Assembly (NCBI GenBank): GCA_964578975.1
Contig: CAZOFA010000065.1
Coordinates: forward strand, 1-13,810
Length of the DNA stretch: 13,810 nucleotides
Origin: CAYRUP01 sp964578975
GTDB lineage: Bacteria > Pseudomonadota > Gammaproteobacteria > DSM-16500
Direction: 5' to 3'
Positions 1 to 6,581 of this stretch are shown here, piece after piece. Each line of letters opens with the position of its first letter. The first letter of the stretch is position 1. Both the position numbers and the translations under genes were made by a program. The notes beneath the pieces were generated by a model, which was given only the letters and a program-made list of their open reading frames with translations, searched no databases and was not told the origin of the DNA.

Positions 1-58
1 CGTTTCAACAAAACAAAAATTACGGTTGCCTTCAACCCCCAAACGCGGACTTCCCCTA

Positions 59-162
59 ATACCTACCGCCATTGCGAGCGAAGCGAAGCAATCCAGGTTT
101 TGTGCTGTGAGAGACACAAAAACCTGGATTGCTTCGCTACGCTCGCAATGACGATAGGTATA
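59..162. repeat. Palindromic intergenic repeat, family A, complete copy
   Basis: This is a long, nearly perfect inverted repeat. The left arm core (about 71-102, beginning attgcgagcgaagcgaagca) pairs with the right arm (about 115-149, ending cgctacgctcgcaat) around a short central segment. Pairing continues outward with two mismatches, through atacctaccgcc on the left and the facing gacgataggtat on the right. The same sequence recurs at 3443-3540 and as a half copy at 3724-3753, so it is a dispersed family and not just a local hairpin. No ORF is associated with it, so it behaves like a non-autonomous palindromic element. It lies just upstream of the promoter of the glycosyltransferase gene. 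Confidence 0.85.
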
Positions 163-187
163 CGCGCAATGACGTATCTTGATTACA

Positions 188-215
188 TTGACATTAAAAT
201 CAGCTAAATTAGAAT
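188..215 (+). promoter_or_regulatory. Probable sigma-70 promoter of the glycosyltransferase gene
   Basis: A perfect -35 hexamer TTGACA (188-193) is followed after 16 bp by TAGAAT (210-215), one mismatch from the -10 consensus. Initiation near 222 would give a leader of about 26 nt before the ATG at 248. The leader has no clear Shine-Dalgarno sequence. The call rests on consensus matching only. Confidence 0.5.
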
Positions 216-247
216 AACTGCGATTAAATATGATAGAAATATAACTC

Positions 248-1387
248 ATGAAGCTAGCCTTTACGACGATACTCAATGCGCACGATATTAATGCTTGGTC
301 AGGCACCCCTTTTTATATGGCGAAGCAATTGGAGGCTCAGGGGATAGAATTTGATTATATTCATCGGTTAAAAAAACGTGCAGCACCTCTCTTTAAAATC
401 AAACAACGATTGCAAAAAGTATTCACTGGCCATCGGGATAGTTTTAGTTATTATCCGCCTTCGTTGCAATATTACGCACAGCAAGTCGCCGAACAATTAG
501 CGCATACCAATGCCCAAGCCGTGATTGCGCCGCTGTTAGCGCCGATTGCGTATTTAGATTGTGCGCAACCCATAATATTTTGGACCGATGCGTTGCCCAC
601 CAGTTTATTACATTTTTACCCCGGATCGCGTCGATTAACGGATGCGTCAATTCAACAAATGCATGCCATCACAGAAGAGACGTTGCATCGTACACGGTTA
701 GCAATTTTTTCATCCGATTGGGCAGCGCGTTATGCGCTTGAGCGTTATGGTGTGCAACCAGAAAAAATTAAAGTCGTTCCGTTTGGCGCGAATATTGATC
801 GTCAGCATTCGCTCGCCGATATTAAGCAAATCATAAAAAATCGCGATAAACGCGTTATAAAATTATTATTTCTTGGCAAAGATTGGTTTAGGAAAGGTGG
901 CGACATTGTTTTGAATGTTGCAAAAGCGTTAGCATCAACGGGACAAGCCGTTGAGCTCGCGATTGTCGGATGCAAACCACCGCTCGACGATCTTCCTGCA
1001 TTCGTAAAATGTTATGGATTTATTTCAAAACAAACCGCAGAAGGCCGCGCACAAATTGAAAAATTATTACGTGACTCTCATTTCCTTTTTATGCCCTCGC
1101 GTGCAGAAGCCTATGGCATCGTTTTTTGCGAAGCGAATGCGTTTGGTTTGCCGTGCTTGACGTCATTTGTGGGTGGTATTGCGACGGTCATAAAAAACAA
1201 TATCAATGGCATGACATTTTCATTAGAAAGTTCTGTCACAACCTATTGCGATTACATCACTCATCTCATGCAACATCCAACTGATTATGAAAATCTGGCG
1301 CTGTCTTCGTTTCATGAATATGAAACACGCTTGAATTGGGGTGTTGCGACGGGGACGGTTAAAAAATTAATTGAAGATATTATTTAA
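248..1387 (+). CDS. Glycosyltransferase, GT4-like (GT-B fold)
   Basis: The 379-residue protein has the layout of a retaining GT-B glycosyltransferase of the GT4 type. The C-terminal Rossmann-like half contains FLGKDWFRKGGD (about 208-219), the usual position of the Arg/Lys that contacts the nucleotide-sugar phosphates. It also has an EX7E motif, E287 and E295, within AEAYGIVFCEANAFGLP. The N-terminal half (1-180) is the divergent acceptor domain; NAWSGTPFYMA resembles the Gly-rich N-terminal loop. There is no signal peptide or membrane segment, so a cytoplasmic or membrane-peripheral enzyme is expected. Donor and acceptor cannot be read from the sequence. It stands alone, with no cluster of cell-surface polysaccharide genes beside it. 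ATG at 248 is the only plausible start near the domain boundary. A strong promoter-like sequence lies 33 bp upstream, but the Shine-Dalgarno is weak. The family call is secure; the pathway (LPS or other glycan) is unknown. Confidence 0.87.
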   Translation: MKLAFTTILNAHDINAWSGTPFYMAKQLEAQGIEFDYIHRLKKRAAPLFKIKQRLQKVFTGHRDSFSYYPPSLQYYAQQVAEQLAHTNAQAVIAPLLAPIAYLDCAQPIIFWTDALPTSLLHFYPGSRRLTDASIQQMHAITEETLHRTRLAIFSSDWAARYALERYGVQPEKIKVVPFGANIDRQHSLADIKQIIKNRDKRVIKLLFLGKDWFRKGGDIVLNVAKALASTGQAVELAIVGCKPPLDDLPAFVKCYGFISKQTAEGRAQIEKLLRDSHFLFMPSRAEAYGIVFCEANAFGLPCLTSFVGGIATVIKNNINGMTFSLESSVTTYCDYITHLMQHPTDYENLALSSFHEYETRLNWGVATGTVKKLIEDII

Positions 1388-1479
1388 TTTGTCTCTCACC
1401 ACAGAAACAGGGCACTTGACTGGTCGTGTACAACCGTACTTTTCCAATGTGAGCAAATTACAACCATCCCTTCTTTCTT

Positions 1480-1499
1480 ATTAAGGTTTCCTTAATCTT
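1480..1499 (+). promoter_or_regulatory. PmrA-box-like tandem element upstream of the CaaX-tailed oxidase gene
   Basis: Two TTAA-containing half-sites, aTTAAggTT and cTTAATcTT, are separated by 2 bp and so repeat with an 11-bp period. This matches the tandem cTTAATaTT-N2-cTTAATaTT layout reported for the response regulator PmrA, which controls Dot/Icm effector genes in Legionella and Coxiella. A -10-like CATAAT (1500-1505) follows immediately; TAGTTT (1508-1513) is an alternative at a more usual spacing. An element with the same geometry occurs at 11248-11267. PmrA binding is inferred. Confidence 0.5.
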
Positions 1500-1552
1500 C
1501 ATAATGCTAGTTTGGTATTTCAAATGGATTTTTATTATTCAGGAGGAATATC

Positions 1553-3436
1553 ATGTCATTATCAGTTGAAAATCAATCTGCTCTTCTTGATTTTGCTAGT
1601 AAAAAGGGAATTACCGCTCAAACTGGATTTAAAAATTTTACTCAAAATGTGATTGAGCGTGATGCTGTTGTGCTCGATATAGAAAACAGGGAATCGTTAA
1701 AACAAGTTCTTGCCTATATCAATGCAATAAACAAAGACAAACCTGCTACAGAAACAGTCGTCTTGCGTGCAGCCGCCGGTGGAAAAAAAGAACTGGGTCA
1801 TGAGAAAGAATACAGTCAATCTTTTTCGTTGACGCCTTGCGCGAGCGGCGATGTGATTGTGCGTCTCGTGGGTCCTGAGTTTCAAAAGATAGAAGTGCTA
1901 GACAAAGAAAAAAATCTTGTTCAGGTCGGTGCAGGTGTACAAATAGGCGATTTGGATCATGCCCTCTATGATGAACATAAACTTTGTCTACCCACATCTA
2001 GCTTAATTCCCTATGTCACATTGGTGGGTCTTATTGCTAACGCGGGACATGGGACAGGGCGCGATCAACCCAGTGTGGCAGGACTTATTCGTGCGATGAC
2101 GATTTGTCGTCCGGATGGCAAAATTGTACGAATTGATAAAGAAAATCATCCTGATTTTGAAACGATTCGCGCCAGTCATCTTGGATTATTCGGCGTCGTG
2201 TTAAGTGTGGAAATTGAATGCGCCCCGGCAGCAAAATTACAATGCGTAAAAGAAGCCCGCAGTGTTAATGCATTATGTCAGGACATTAAAAACGGTTTAT
2301 TTCATGACAATGACTATGTCAGCGTCATGTATGTGCCTACATACCAACCTGATGAGCGCAACGAAAAAAATGTGACTGTCATTCGCTGGAAACCAGTTGG
2401 GCTTGATGTTGAAACTACAAATAGTTGTCCGCTCGTGAGGGATGCCGAACAAGAGTTATCAATCAAAATAAGTGATTTGTTTAATGTTCCTGGCTTTTTA
2501 GCGCACCATAGTCATCTAATCCCACTTTACATGAAACATTTAGTCGCTCGAATAGAAGTGGGTTCGAAAGATACCTTATCAGTAGCACCATGGCCCGATG
2601 TCGCTCATTATCAAGTTGCATTTCCGTCGAACCTGGAAGATACCGATTATTTATTTGCTACGAAAAAAAATTGCGAAGAGATTATCAAAGCAATTGACAG
2701 GATTTGTGAAAAACTAGCTGAATATGCAGCACGAAAACAAAAACAATTTCCCATCACAGAAGCAATCTATATCCGCTTCTTAAAAGGCACCAACGGCGGG
2801 TTGTCCACGAGTCAAACCAATGAAGAGAAAACTCATATCTGTGGTCTTGATATAGTGACCAACAGAAATATTCCTGGTTATGCGGATTTTAAAGTAGAAA
2901 TGGATCGACTCTTTTTTGAAGAATTAGGAGCTGTGCCGCACTGGGGAAAAACAGTTGATCTAAATAAAAATTACGCCGAGTTATATGGCAAAAGATACGA
3001 TGAATTTAAGAAAGTGCTCGATAGATGGTATGAACAATGTGGATTATCATTTGAAAAAAGTATTTTCTTGAATCCTTTTTTTCGTAGCATTCTACAAGTT
3101 CCAGCAAGTCCAATGCTGGCGGAAAGACATCAGCAAGATGCAGAGGCAGTTGAAAAAAAAGTGGAACTTCCCACTTTGTCTCTATCCGCTCGTGAAGCCG
3201 CACAAAATGTATTATCACATCTAGCGCAACACAACCTAGATAGTGCGCCTTTACGAGAACTGAAAGCTAAACTTGAACAGTTTGTTCAACCATCTCAGAT
3301 TGAAGCGGTTAATTTTACGGATAGTCGGCGAAGAGAAGGATTTTTGAAATCGATTGGAGCGGGTGCAGGAAAAAAACAAGAAAAAAACCAGGAAGAGGAA
3401 AACACATCTTGTGTCTGTAGTTGTGCTATCAGTTAG
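1553..3436 (+). CDS. FAD-linked oxidase (VAO/aldonolactone-oxidase-like) with C-terminal CaaX tail; candidate effector
   Basis: The protein has 627 residues. Residues about 35-225 look like the FAD-binding fold of the vanillyl-alcohol-oxidase superfamily: VVLRAAAGGKKE (69-80), VQVGAGVQIGDLDHAL (123-138), a Gly-rich stretch with NAGHGTGRD (163-171) and LGLFGVVLSVEI (210-221). The C-terminal catalytic half resembles sugar-1,4-lactone oxidases: VPHWGK (461-466) matches their HW-K motif, and FLNPFFRSIL (505-514) matches the usual FLN ending. A further 110 residues or so follow, which the family normally lacks. They are helical and charged, with KKQEKNQEEENTS (607-619), and end in Cys620, Cys622, Cys624, with CAIS as the last four residues: a CaaX box with neighbouring cysteines, as in H-Ras. 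A strong AGGAGGA Shine-Dalgarno (1541-1547) fixes the ATG at 1553. A PmrA-box-like element lies 54 bp upstream. Substrate unknown. The FAD-oxidase call is firm; effector status is inferred from tail and promoter. Confidence 0.85.
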   Translation: MSLSVENQSALLDFASKKGITAQTGFKNFTQNVIERDAVVLDIENRESLKQVLAYINAINKDKPATETVVLRAAAGGKKELGHEKEYSQSFSLTPCASGDVIVRLVGPEFQKIEVLDKEKNLVQVGAGVQIGDLDHALYDEHKLCLPTSSLIPYVTLVGLIANAGHGTGRDQPSVAGLIRAMTICRPDGKIVRIDKENHPDFETIRASHLGLFGVVLSVEIECAPAAKLQCVKEARSVNALCQDIKNGLFHDNDYVSVMYVPTYQPDERNEKNVTVIRWKPVGLDVETTNSCPLVRDAEQELSIKISDLFNVPGFLAHHSHLIPLYMKHLVARIEVGSKDTLSVAPWPDVAHYQVAFPSNLEDTDYLFATKKNCEEIIKAIDRICEKLAEYAARKQKQFPITEAIYIRFLKGTNGGLSTSQTNEEKTHICGLDIVTNRNIPGYADFKVEMDRLFFEELGAVPHWGKTVDLNKNYAELYGKRYDEFKKVLDRWYEQCGLSFEKSIFLNPFFRSILQVPASPMLAERHQQDAEAVEKKVELPTLSLSAREAAQNVLSHLAQHNLDSAPLRELKAKLEQFVQPSQIEAVNFTDSRRREGFLKSIGAGAGKKQEKNQEEENTSCVCSCAIS

Positions 3437-3442
3437 CAGCGT

Positions 3443-3540
3443 CATTGCGAGCGCGAGCGAAGCAATCCAGGTTTTATTGTCTCTTGCTAATGAAAAAATC
3501 GTGAGATGCTAAAACCTGGATTGCTTCNNNNNNNNNNATG
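3443..3540. repeat. Palindromic repeat, family A, interrupted by a scaffold gap
   Basis: The left arm, 3443-3475 (cattgcgagcgcgagcgaag, continuing into caatccaggtttt), is matched by the right arm aaaacctggattgcttc at 3511-3527, which then runs into ten Ns (3528-3537) and resumes with atg. A perfect palindrome would need about 13 bases between gcttc and atg, so the N run looks like a placeholder for the missing end of the right arm. The loop (about 3476-3510) differs from that of the copy at 59-162. The repeat starts only 6 bp after the stop codon of the oxidase gene and may act as its terminator. Confidence 0.8.
3528..3537. other. Assembly gap (10 Ns)
   Basis: Ten undetermined bases lie inside the right arm of a palindromic repeat. 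Linkage across this point depends on scaffolding, so the adjacency of the oxidase gene to everything after 3538 is less certain than the rest of the window. Confidence 0.98.
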
Positions 3541-3556
3541 ATTTTTGAGGGGAGGA

Positions 3557-3853
3557 ATGGATATAGCACGTTATACTTCGTATTTCCATGATGGAGAGAT
3601 TTTAGATATTAAGCACATAAATAACAATATTGAGATGTTTTTAAAGAGTGCTGAAGTTGATGCAACTATTATTAAGGATATTTTTTTGTCTGTGGATAAT
3701 AAAAAATTGGGGATTGGAAAAAGCCTGGATTGCTTCGCTCGCGCTCGCAATGACAGTCATGTCAAGACACGACCCTTTTTTTATTACCGATTCGACAAAA
3801 TCAAATTAGAAACATCCTTAATTGAATCCGCCGTCACAGCAAACTCACCTTGA
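3557..3853 (+). pseudogene. Truncated small gene whose 3' end is replaced by repeat sequence
   Basis: ATG at 3557 has GAGG (3547-3550) six bases upstream; the TTG at 3545 in the same frame overlaps that Shine-Dalgarno and is rejected. About 55 credible residues follow (MDIARYTSYFHDGEI, then NNNIEMFLKSAEVD and FLSVDNKKLGIG). The YFHDG and SAE pattern reminds me of short conserved hypothetical proteins that run on as a beta-rich domain of about 100 residues or more; this recollection was not checked. From about 3720 the frame reads through a half copy of repeat family A, giving a meaningless SLDCFARARNDS. It then overlaps the 3' end of the convergent membrane-protein gene by 70 bp before stopping. 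The original 3' end is therefore missing. I read it as a gene remnant, not a functional gene. Confidence 0.55.
3724..3753. repeat. Half copy (one arm) of family A repeat inside a gene remnant
   Basis: cctggattgcttcgctcgcg, continuing ctcgcaatga, is the exact reverse complement of the left arm at 3443-3469. The opposite arm is absent here. Insertion of an element, or recombination between copies, probably removed the 3' part of the preceding small gene. Confidence 0.8.
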
Positions 3854-4569
3854 AACGGTGTATCCAACGTCACCAATAAAAACAGCATGGAAGCTGCCAT
3901 GATTGCAAACGCAAATGTACTAAAAAGATGTAAATAAAAATTGACGCGGAAAGCATAATTAATAGCAATAATGAGCACCGTACCTAATAGAACCACTTCC
4001 CATAACTCAGGCGCAAGTGCTGAATAACTCATTAAAATTCGTTCGTGACGCGCATTAGAAAGATCATTGACCGATCTACTCAAGTTATCAAACACAATAT
4101 TTTCAGAGTTAGATTTTGGTTCGAATTTTTTGATGTCATCTAATATTTTTAAAATAATTCTATCCCCTGCCAACCCAATTTTTTTGAAACTACTCATGAT
4201 TGGCCATTCTTTATTGATCACTTCATTCACATAATTCAGTAAATCTTGACGCAGCACATCTCTTGACGGTTGTTGCATCCAAGTACTTTGAAGATAAATA
4301 TTTTCCAATGCATTTGCTTCGTGCTGTACGGCTTGTGAAGCATGATCTTGATTGGTAATTAAATAAAGACAGAGAAATCCAACTAATACACCATAAATAA
4401 TACCGATCAGCGCACTAATGCTGCTGATTGCGGCATTGTCTCTGTAGCGTAATTTTCGATAAATAAATTTTTTATTTATAAAAATACATGCAAATGAAAC
4501 GACGACGGTAAATGCGACTAATATAAAAAACACACCGAAGTCTGGAAGTGTATACATGAAATTGGGCAT
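3784..4569 (-). CDS. DUF4239-type integral membrane protein
   Basis: The 261-residue protein has two N-terminal hydrophobic segments (about 11-31 and 50-72), a soluble middle region (about 75-180), and two C-terminal segments (about 188-206 and 210-236). The order and signatures match the DUF4239 family as I know it: ALIGIIYGVLVGFL in the second segment, EANALENIYLQ soon after, NKEWPIMSS in the middle, and LVTLDTPFQGEF at the last membrane exit. No biochemical function is established, although a resemblance to bestrophin-like channels is sometimes noted. The start is ATG at 4569, with AAAGG about 5 bases upstream. It lies 68 bp downstream of the adenosine deaminase-family gene on the same strand, so co-transcription is possible. 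Its 3' end overlaps the read-through end of the convergent gene remnant; the remnant is the unreliable partner. Confidence 0.8.
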   Translation of the reverse strand: MPNFMYTLPDFGVFFILVAFTVVVSFACIFINKKFIYRKLRYRDNAAISSISALIGIIYGVLVGFLCLYLITNQDHASQAVQHEANALENIYLQSTWMQQPSRDVLRQDLLNYVNEVINKEWPIMSSFKKIGLAGDRIILKILDDIKKFEPKSNSENIVFDNLSRSVNDLSNARHERILMSYSALAPELWEVVLLGTVLIIAINYAFRVNFYLHLFSTFAFAIMAASMLFLLVTLDTPFQGEFAVTADSIKDVSNLILSNR

Positions 4570-4637
4570 ACCTTTGCCTTTTAATAGAATCCATTTGTTA
4601 ATTCAAACACACCAGCAAGTAAAAATCACCCCAAAAA

Positions 4638-6152
4638 TTATACGTATTGGCTTTCAAATTTTTTAAAGCGTTTTTCTAATTCCCACTGCAAGCTTGCTTT
4701 TTCATTTTCATGCAGAAAAGTTTGACAAGCAGGCGAAATTATTTTGCTACCTATATTATCTTTCGCGCATGCTGAAGCAATCACTTGATAATTATAATCT
4801 TGCCATAGCGTTTTCCCAGGTAAAAAACTATAGCTAATACTATTCCGCGCGAGATTTTTTATGATCGGATAGGAAAAATGATACGTTAAAATTGCTTTCT
4901 GATATTGCAATGTTAAATACGTACGCAACACACCTTCATCATCTGTTGATAAGGCAACGGGTACATGATAGTACATGTATTGCGGCAACGGATGATTTTT
5001 TCCTTCAATCCCTAAAATAGCTGCATTACTCGTGAGATTAATTTCAACCATAATATGTTTCAGAGCCATCTCTTTTAATAATTGATCTGGGTTGTTTTCA
5101 TATACCACATCTACACCATGTCCGATACGCTCGGCTTTTGCCACCGATATTGCATCATGTATATGAAAACGCAATCCTTCAGGCGGAACTAAACTGCTAT
5201 TTAATTCTCCCGCATGTAAAGAGATATGCACATGAGGATAAAGTTCATGTAAAAAACCCACCATTTGCATATGTAATTCGTAATCACGCATAGCAAGATA
5301 ACCGTCTTCAGGTTGAACCATATTGATACCGACGATACGCTTGTCTTTACTGGCCGCTTCAAATCCCGCTAACAGTTGCGCATACACTTCAACCGGTTGT
5401 TGTTCACGTAAAATTTGAAAAAGATAACGCACTTTCACATCACAGCCAGCGGCTGGTTGTTTTGTATCGCAGTGCAGAATTTTCCGCTGTGTTTTTTCAT
5501 CGTTATCTAAATCCTGTGAAACTTTACTGACAAGCTCATTCATGCCATTTGCTAATAGCTTTTCACGTAATTTCGCCAAATCCGCGTCCCAACCTACTTT
5601 GTCCCCGAGAGAACTTGCAAGTTCAGGTGTCACCATTAACTCAAGATAAAGTTCATTTTGATTGCCCGCACGGTCTGTTATTTCAGCCAAAATTTCTGCG
5701 CTATGCGCTGAACTAATAGGAGAATATTTCATGAAAGATGCAAAAAAATGATCGTGACCCGATTCTTTGCCCGGGTAGAAGTTTCGCATCGACCAAGCAT
5801 CAATTAATGTATTATACAAAGTTGGATCCTCTACAACATGCTGAAGCAAATCTGTCGTCGCACAGCTTGGATTGACGGAAAGTGAATTGTCTTTTCTATT
5901 TACGCATAAATTATCTTGCATTCCATAACGAATCATATTTTCCGCCATACTGGATCCACCGGTATGGTTATGTAAATCACCACCTTTTGGCATGTTTTGT
6001 AAAAAAATTAATAATTGTTGAGGATTATCTTTTATTGTTTCGAAATATTTTGCAGTGGCTACTTCTGGGTTGGTTTGGGAAGCTAAAGCTCCGTGAACAA
6101 TAAAAAAAGCTGCTATTATTCCTATTTTAGTTTTCAAAATAAAATTCCTCAT
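4638..6152 (-). CDS. Exported adenosine deaminase-family protein
   Basis: The 504-residue protein starts with a typical Sec signal peptide: MRNFILKTK, a hydrophobic core to about residue 21, and a likely cleavage after GALA (about 24). The metal and catalytic residues of the adenosine/AMP deaminase superfamily are all visible: H61 and H63 in KGGDLHNHTGGS, H313 and E316 in SLHAGEL, H345 in RIGHG, and D404/D405 in STDDEGV. It should hydrolytically deaminate adenosine (or a related purine nucleoside) to inosine, outside the cytoplasm: in the periplasm, medium or host vacuole. It is longer than the cytosolic bacterial enzyme (about 330-350 residues), with an N-terminal extension and an insertion near 220-240 carrying two cysteines (C228, C237). 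In this it recalls secreted ADGF/CECR1-type deaminases. ATG at 6152 is required for the signal peptide but has no clear Shine-Dalgarno. It lies 30 bp after the HigA-like remnant on the same strand. Confidence 0.88.
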   Translation of the reverse strand: MRNFILKTKIGIIAAFFIVHGALASQTNPEVATAKYFETIKDNPQQLLIFLQNMPKGGDLHNHTGGSSMAENMIRYGMQDNLCVNRKDNSLSVNPSCATTDLLQHVVEDPTLYNTLIDAWSMRNFYPGKESGHDHFFASFMKYSPISSAHSAEILAEITDRAGNQNELYLELMVTPELASSLGDKVGWDADLAKLREKLLANGMNELVSKVSQDLDNDEKTQRKILHCDTKQPAAGCDVKVRYLFQILREQQPVEVYAQLLAGFEAASKDKRIVGINMVQPEDGYLAMRDYELHMQMVGFLHELYPHVHISLHAGELNSSLVPPEGLRFHIHDAISVAKAERIGHGVDVVYENNPDQLLKEMALKHIMVEINLTSNAAILGIEGKNHPLPQYMYYHVPVALSTDDEGVLRTYLTLQYQKAILTYHFSYPIIKNLARNSISYSFLPGKTLWQDYNYQVIASACAKDNIGSKIISPACQTFLHENEKASLQWELEKRFKKFESQYV

Positions 6153-6182
6153 GTGTCAATATTTACTGCAGTATAACGATGT

Positions 6183-6434
6183 CTAAATTAACTGCCCAGA
6201 GGAATTCAATTTTTCCATATCATATTGTTCCAAATTTTCACCGATAATTTGCATCGCGATTGCCAATGGATGTTTTTCATCATCACGCACTTCGTCAATT
6301 AATTCATCCAAAATTTTTTCGAGTTTTGCGTATTCTTTGAAATTGGCGGGTCTTTTGAATACAGAAATCGGTAAGTGAAATTCACGGGCTGATTTTTTGT
6401 TTATGTAATCAATTTTTAAAACGAGTGCGCTCAT
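6183..6434 (-). CDS. HigA-like antitoxin N-terminal region, lacking the HTH domain
   Basis: This 83-residue ORF starts at ATG 6434 with GAGGA six bases upstream. The segment YAKLEKILDELIDEVRDDEKHPLA and the following IIGENLEQYD (about 35-72) match the N-terminal helical region of HigA-type antitoxins, which typically reads L-L-D-LIDEV-DDE-HPLA followed by a stretch ending in E-YE. In intact proteins of about 110-135 residues, a helix-turn-helix DNA-binding domain follows. Here the ORF ends in MEKLNSSGQLI after the Tyr-Asp, so the DNA-binding domain is missing. The start codon overlaps the stop of a toxin remnant (ATGA overlap, 6434-6431), which is normal higBA gene order. It is probably a truncated relic; some residual toxin-binding function cannot be excluded. 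The family call comes from motif recall. Confidence 0.6.
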   Translation of the reverse strand: MSALVLKIDYINKKSAREFHLPISVFKRPANFKEYAKLEKILDELIDEVRDDEKHPLAIAMQIIGENLEQYDMEKLNSSGQLI

Positions 6435-6535
6435 AGTTTTTCCTCACCCAGTTTCTCTTGATTGTAGGGTTTGTATTCTTTATGCGTCTATATTGTTCGA
6501 ATGTAGCAAACTTTCATTGTGATGTTAAGTATATG
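6431..6535 (-). pseudogene. HigB-type toxin remnant (C-terminal end, in-frame stop)
   Basis: Directly upstream of the HigA-like ORF, one minus-strand frame reads HILNITMKVCYIRTI, stop, THKEYKPYNQEKLGEEKL, stop. The arrangement YIR-x-I-x-THKEY is the conserved C-terminal motif of HigB-family mRNA interferases (typically IRF-[IV]-x-THxEYD). The internal TAG (6490-6488) sits where one variable residue occurs and is one substitution away from a Leu TTG. The final TGA (6433-6431) overlaps the antitoxin ATG, as in active higBA operons. Upstream, the frame closes at a TGA (6538-6536), and the rest of the toxin (about 70 residues) is absent; a repeat-rich block begins shortly after. The toxin is therefore truncated and also interrupted. 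Confidence 0.6.
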
Positions 6536-6556
6536 TCAATATGACATATATGCCAC
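6528..6556 (-). promoter_or_regulatory. Possible promoter with an embedded 21-bp palindrome
   Basis: TATATGTCA-ATA-TGACATATA (6530-6550) is a perfect 9-bp inverted repeat with a 3-bp centre. On the minus strand it fills the spacer between GTGGCA (6556-6551) and a good -10, TATACT (6533-6528), spaced 17 bp. An operator there could control the HigA-like ORF and the adenosine deaminase gene behind it. However, the segment overlaps the truncation edge of the toxin remnant, so the arrangement may be accidental. Confidence 0.3.
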
Positions 6557-6581
6557 ATGGTACCGACGCCAGTACTTCGCT

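Noticed and set aside
59..162. CRISPR array or attachment site for the repeat blocks
   Set aside because: Repeats are large palindromes at scattered sites, without regular spacers or cas genes; no integrase is in the window and the tRNA 3' end is not duplicated.
1415..1445. Small inverted repeat around gtgtacaaccgtac as a terminator of the glycosyltransferase gene
   Set aside because: The stem is too short and no T tract follows; no convincing terminator is visible in 1388-1479.
3419..3436. The C-terminal cysteines of the oxidase as a bacterial lipoprotein or metal-binding site
   Set aside because: A lipobox must be N-terminal after a signal peptide; a terminal C-x-C-x-C-A-I-S fits a CaaX box better, although metal binding is not formally excluded.
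5882..6103. Plus-strand ORF of 73 codons opposite the signal peptide and start of the deaminase gene
   Set aside because: Its sense strand encodes conserved deaminase motifs; the opposite frame has no ribosome-binding site and no recognisable protein.
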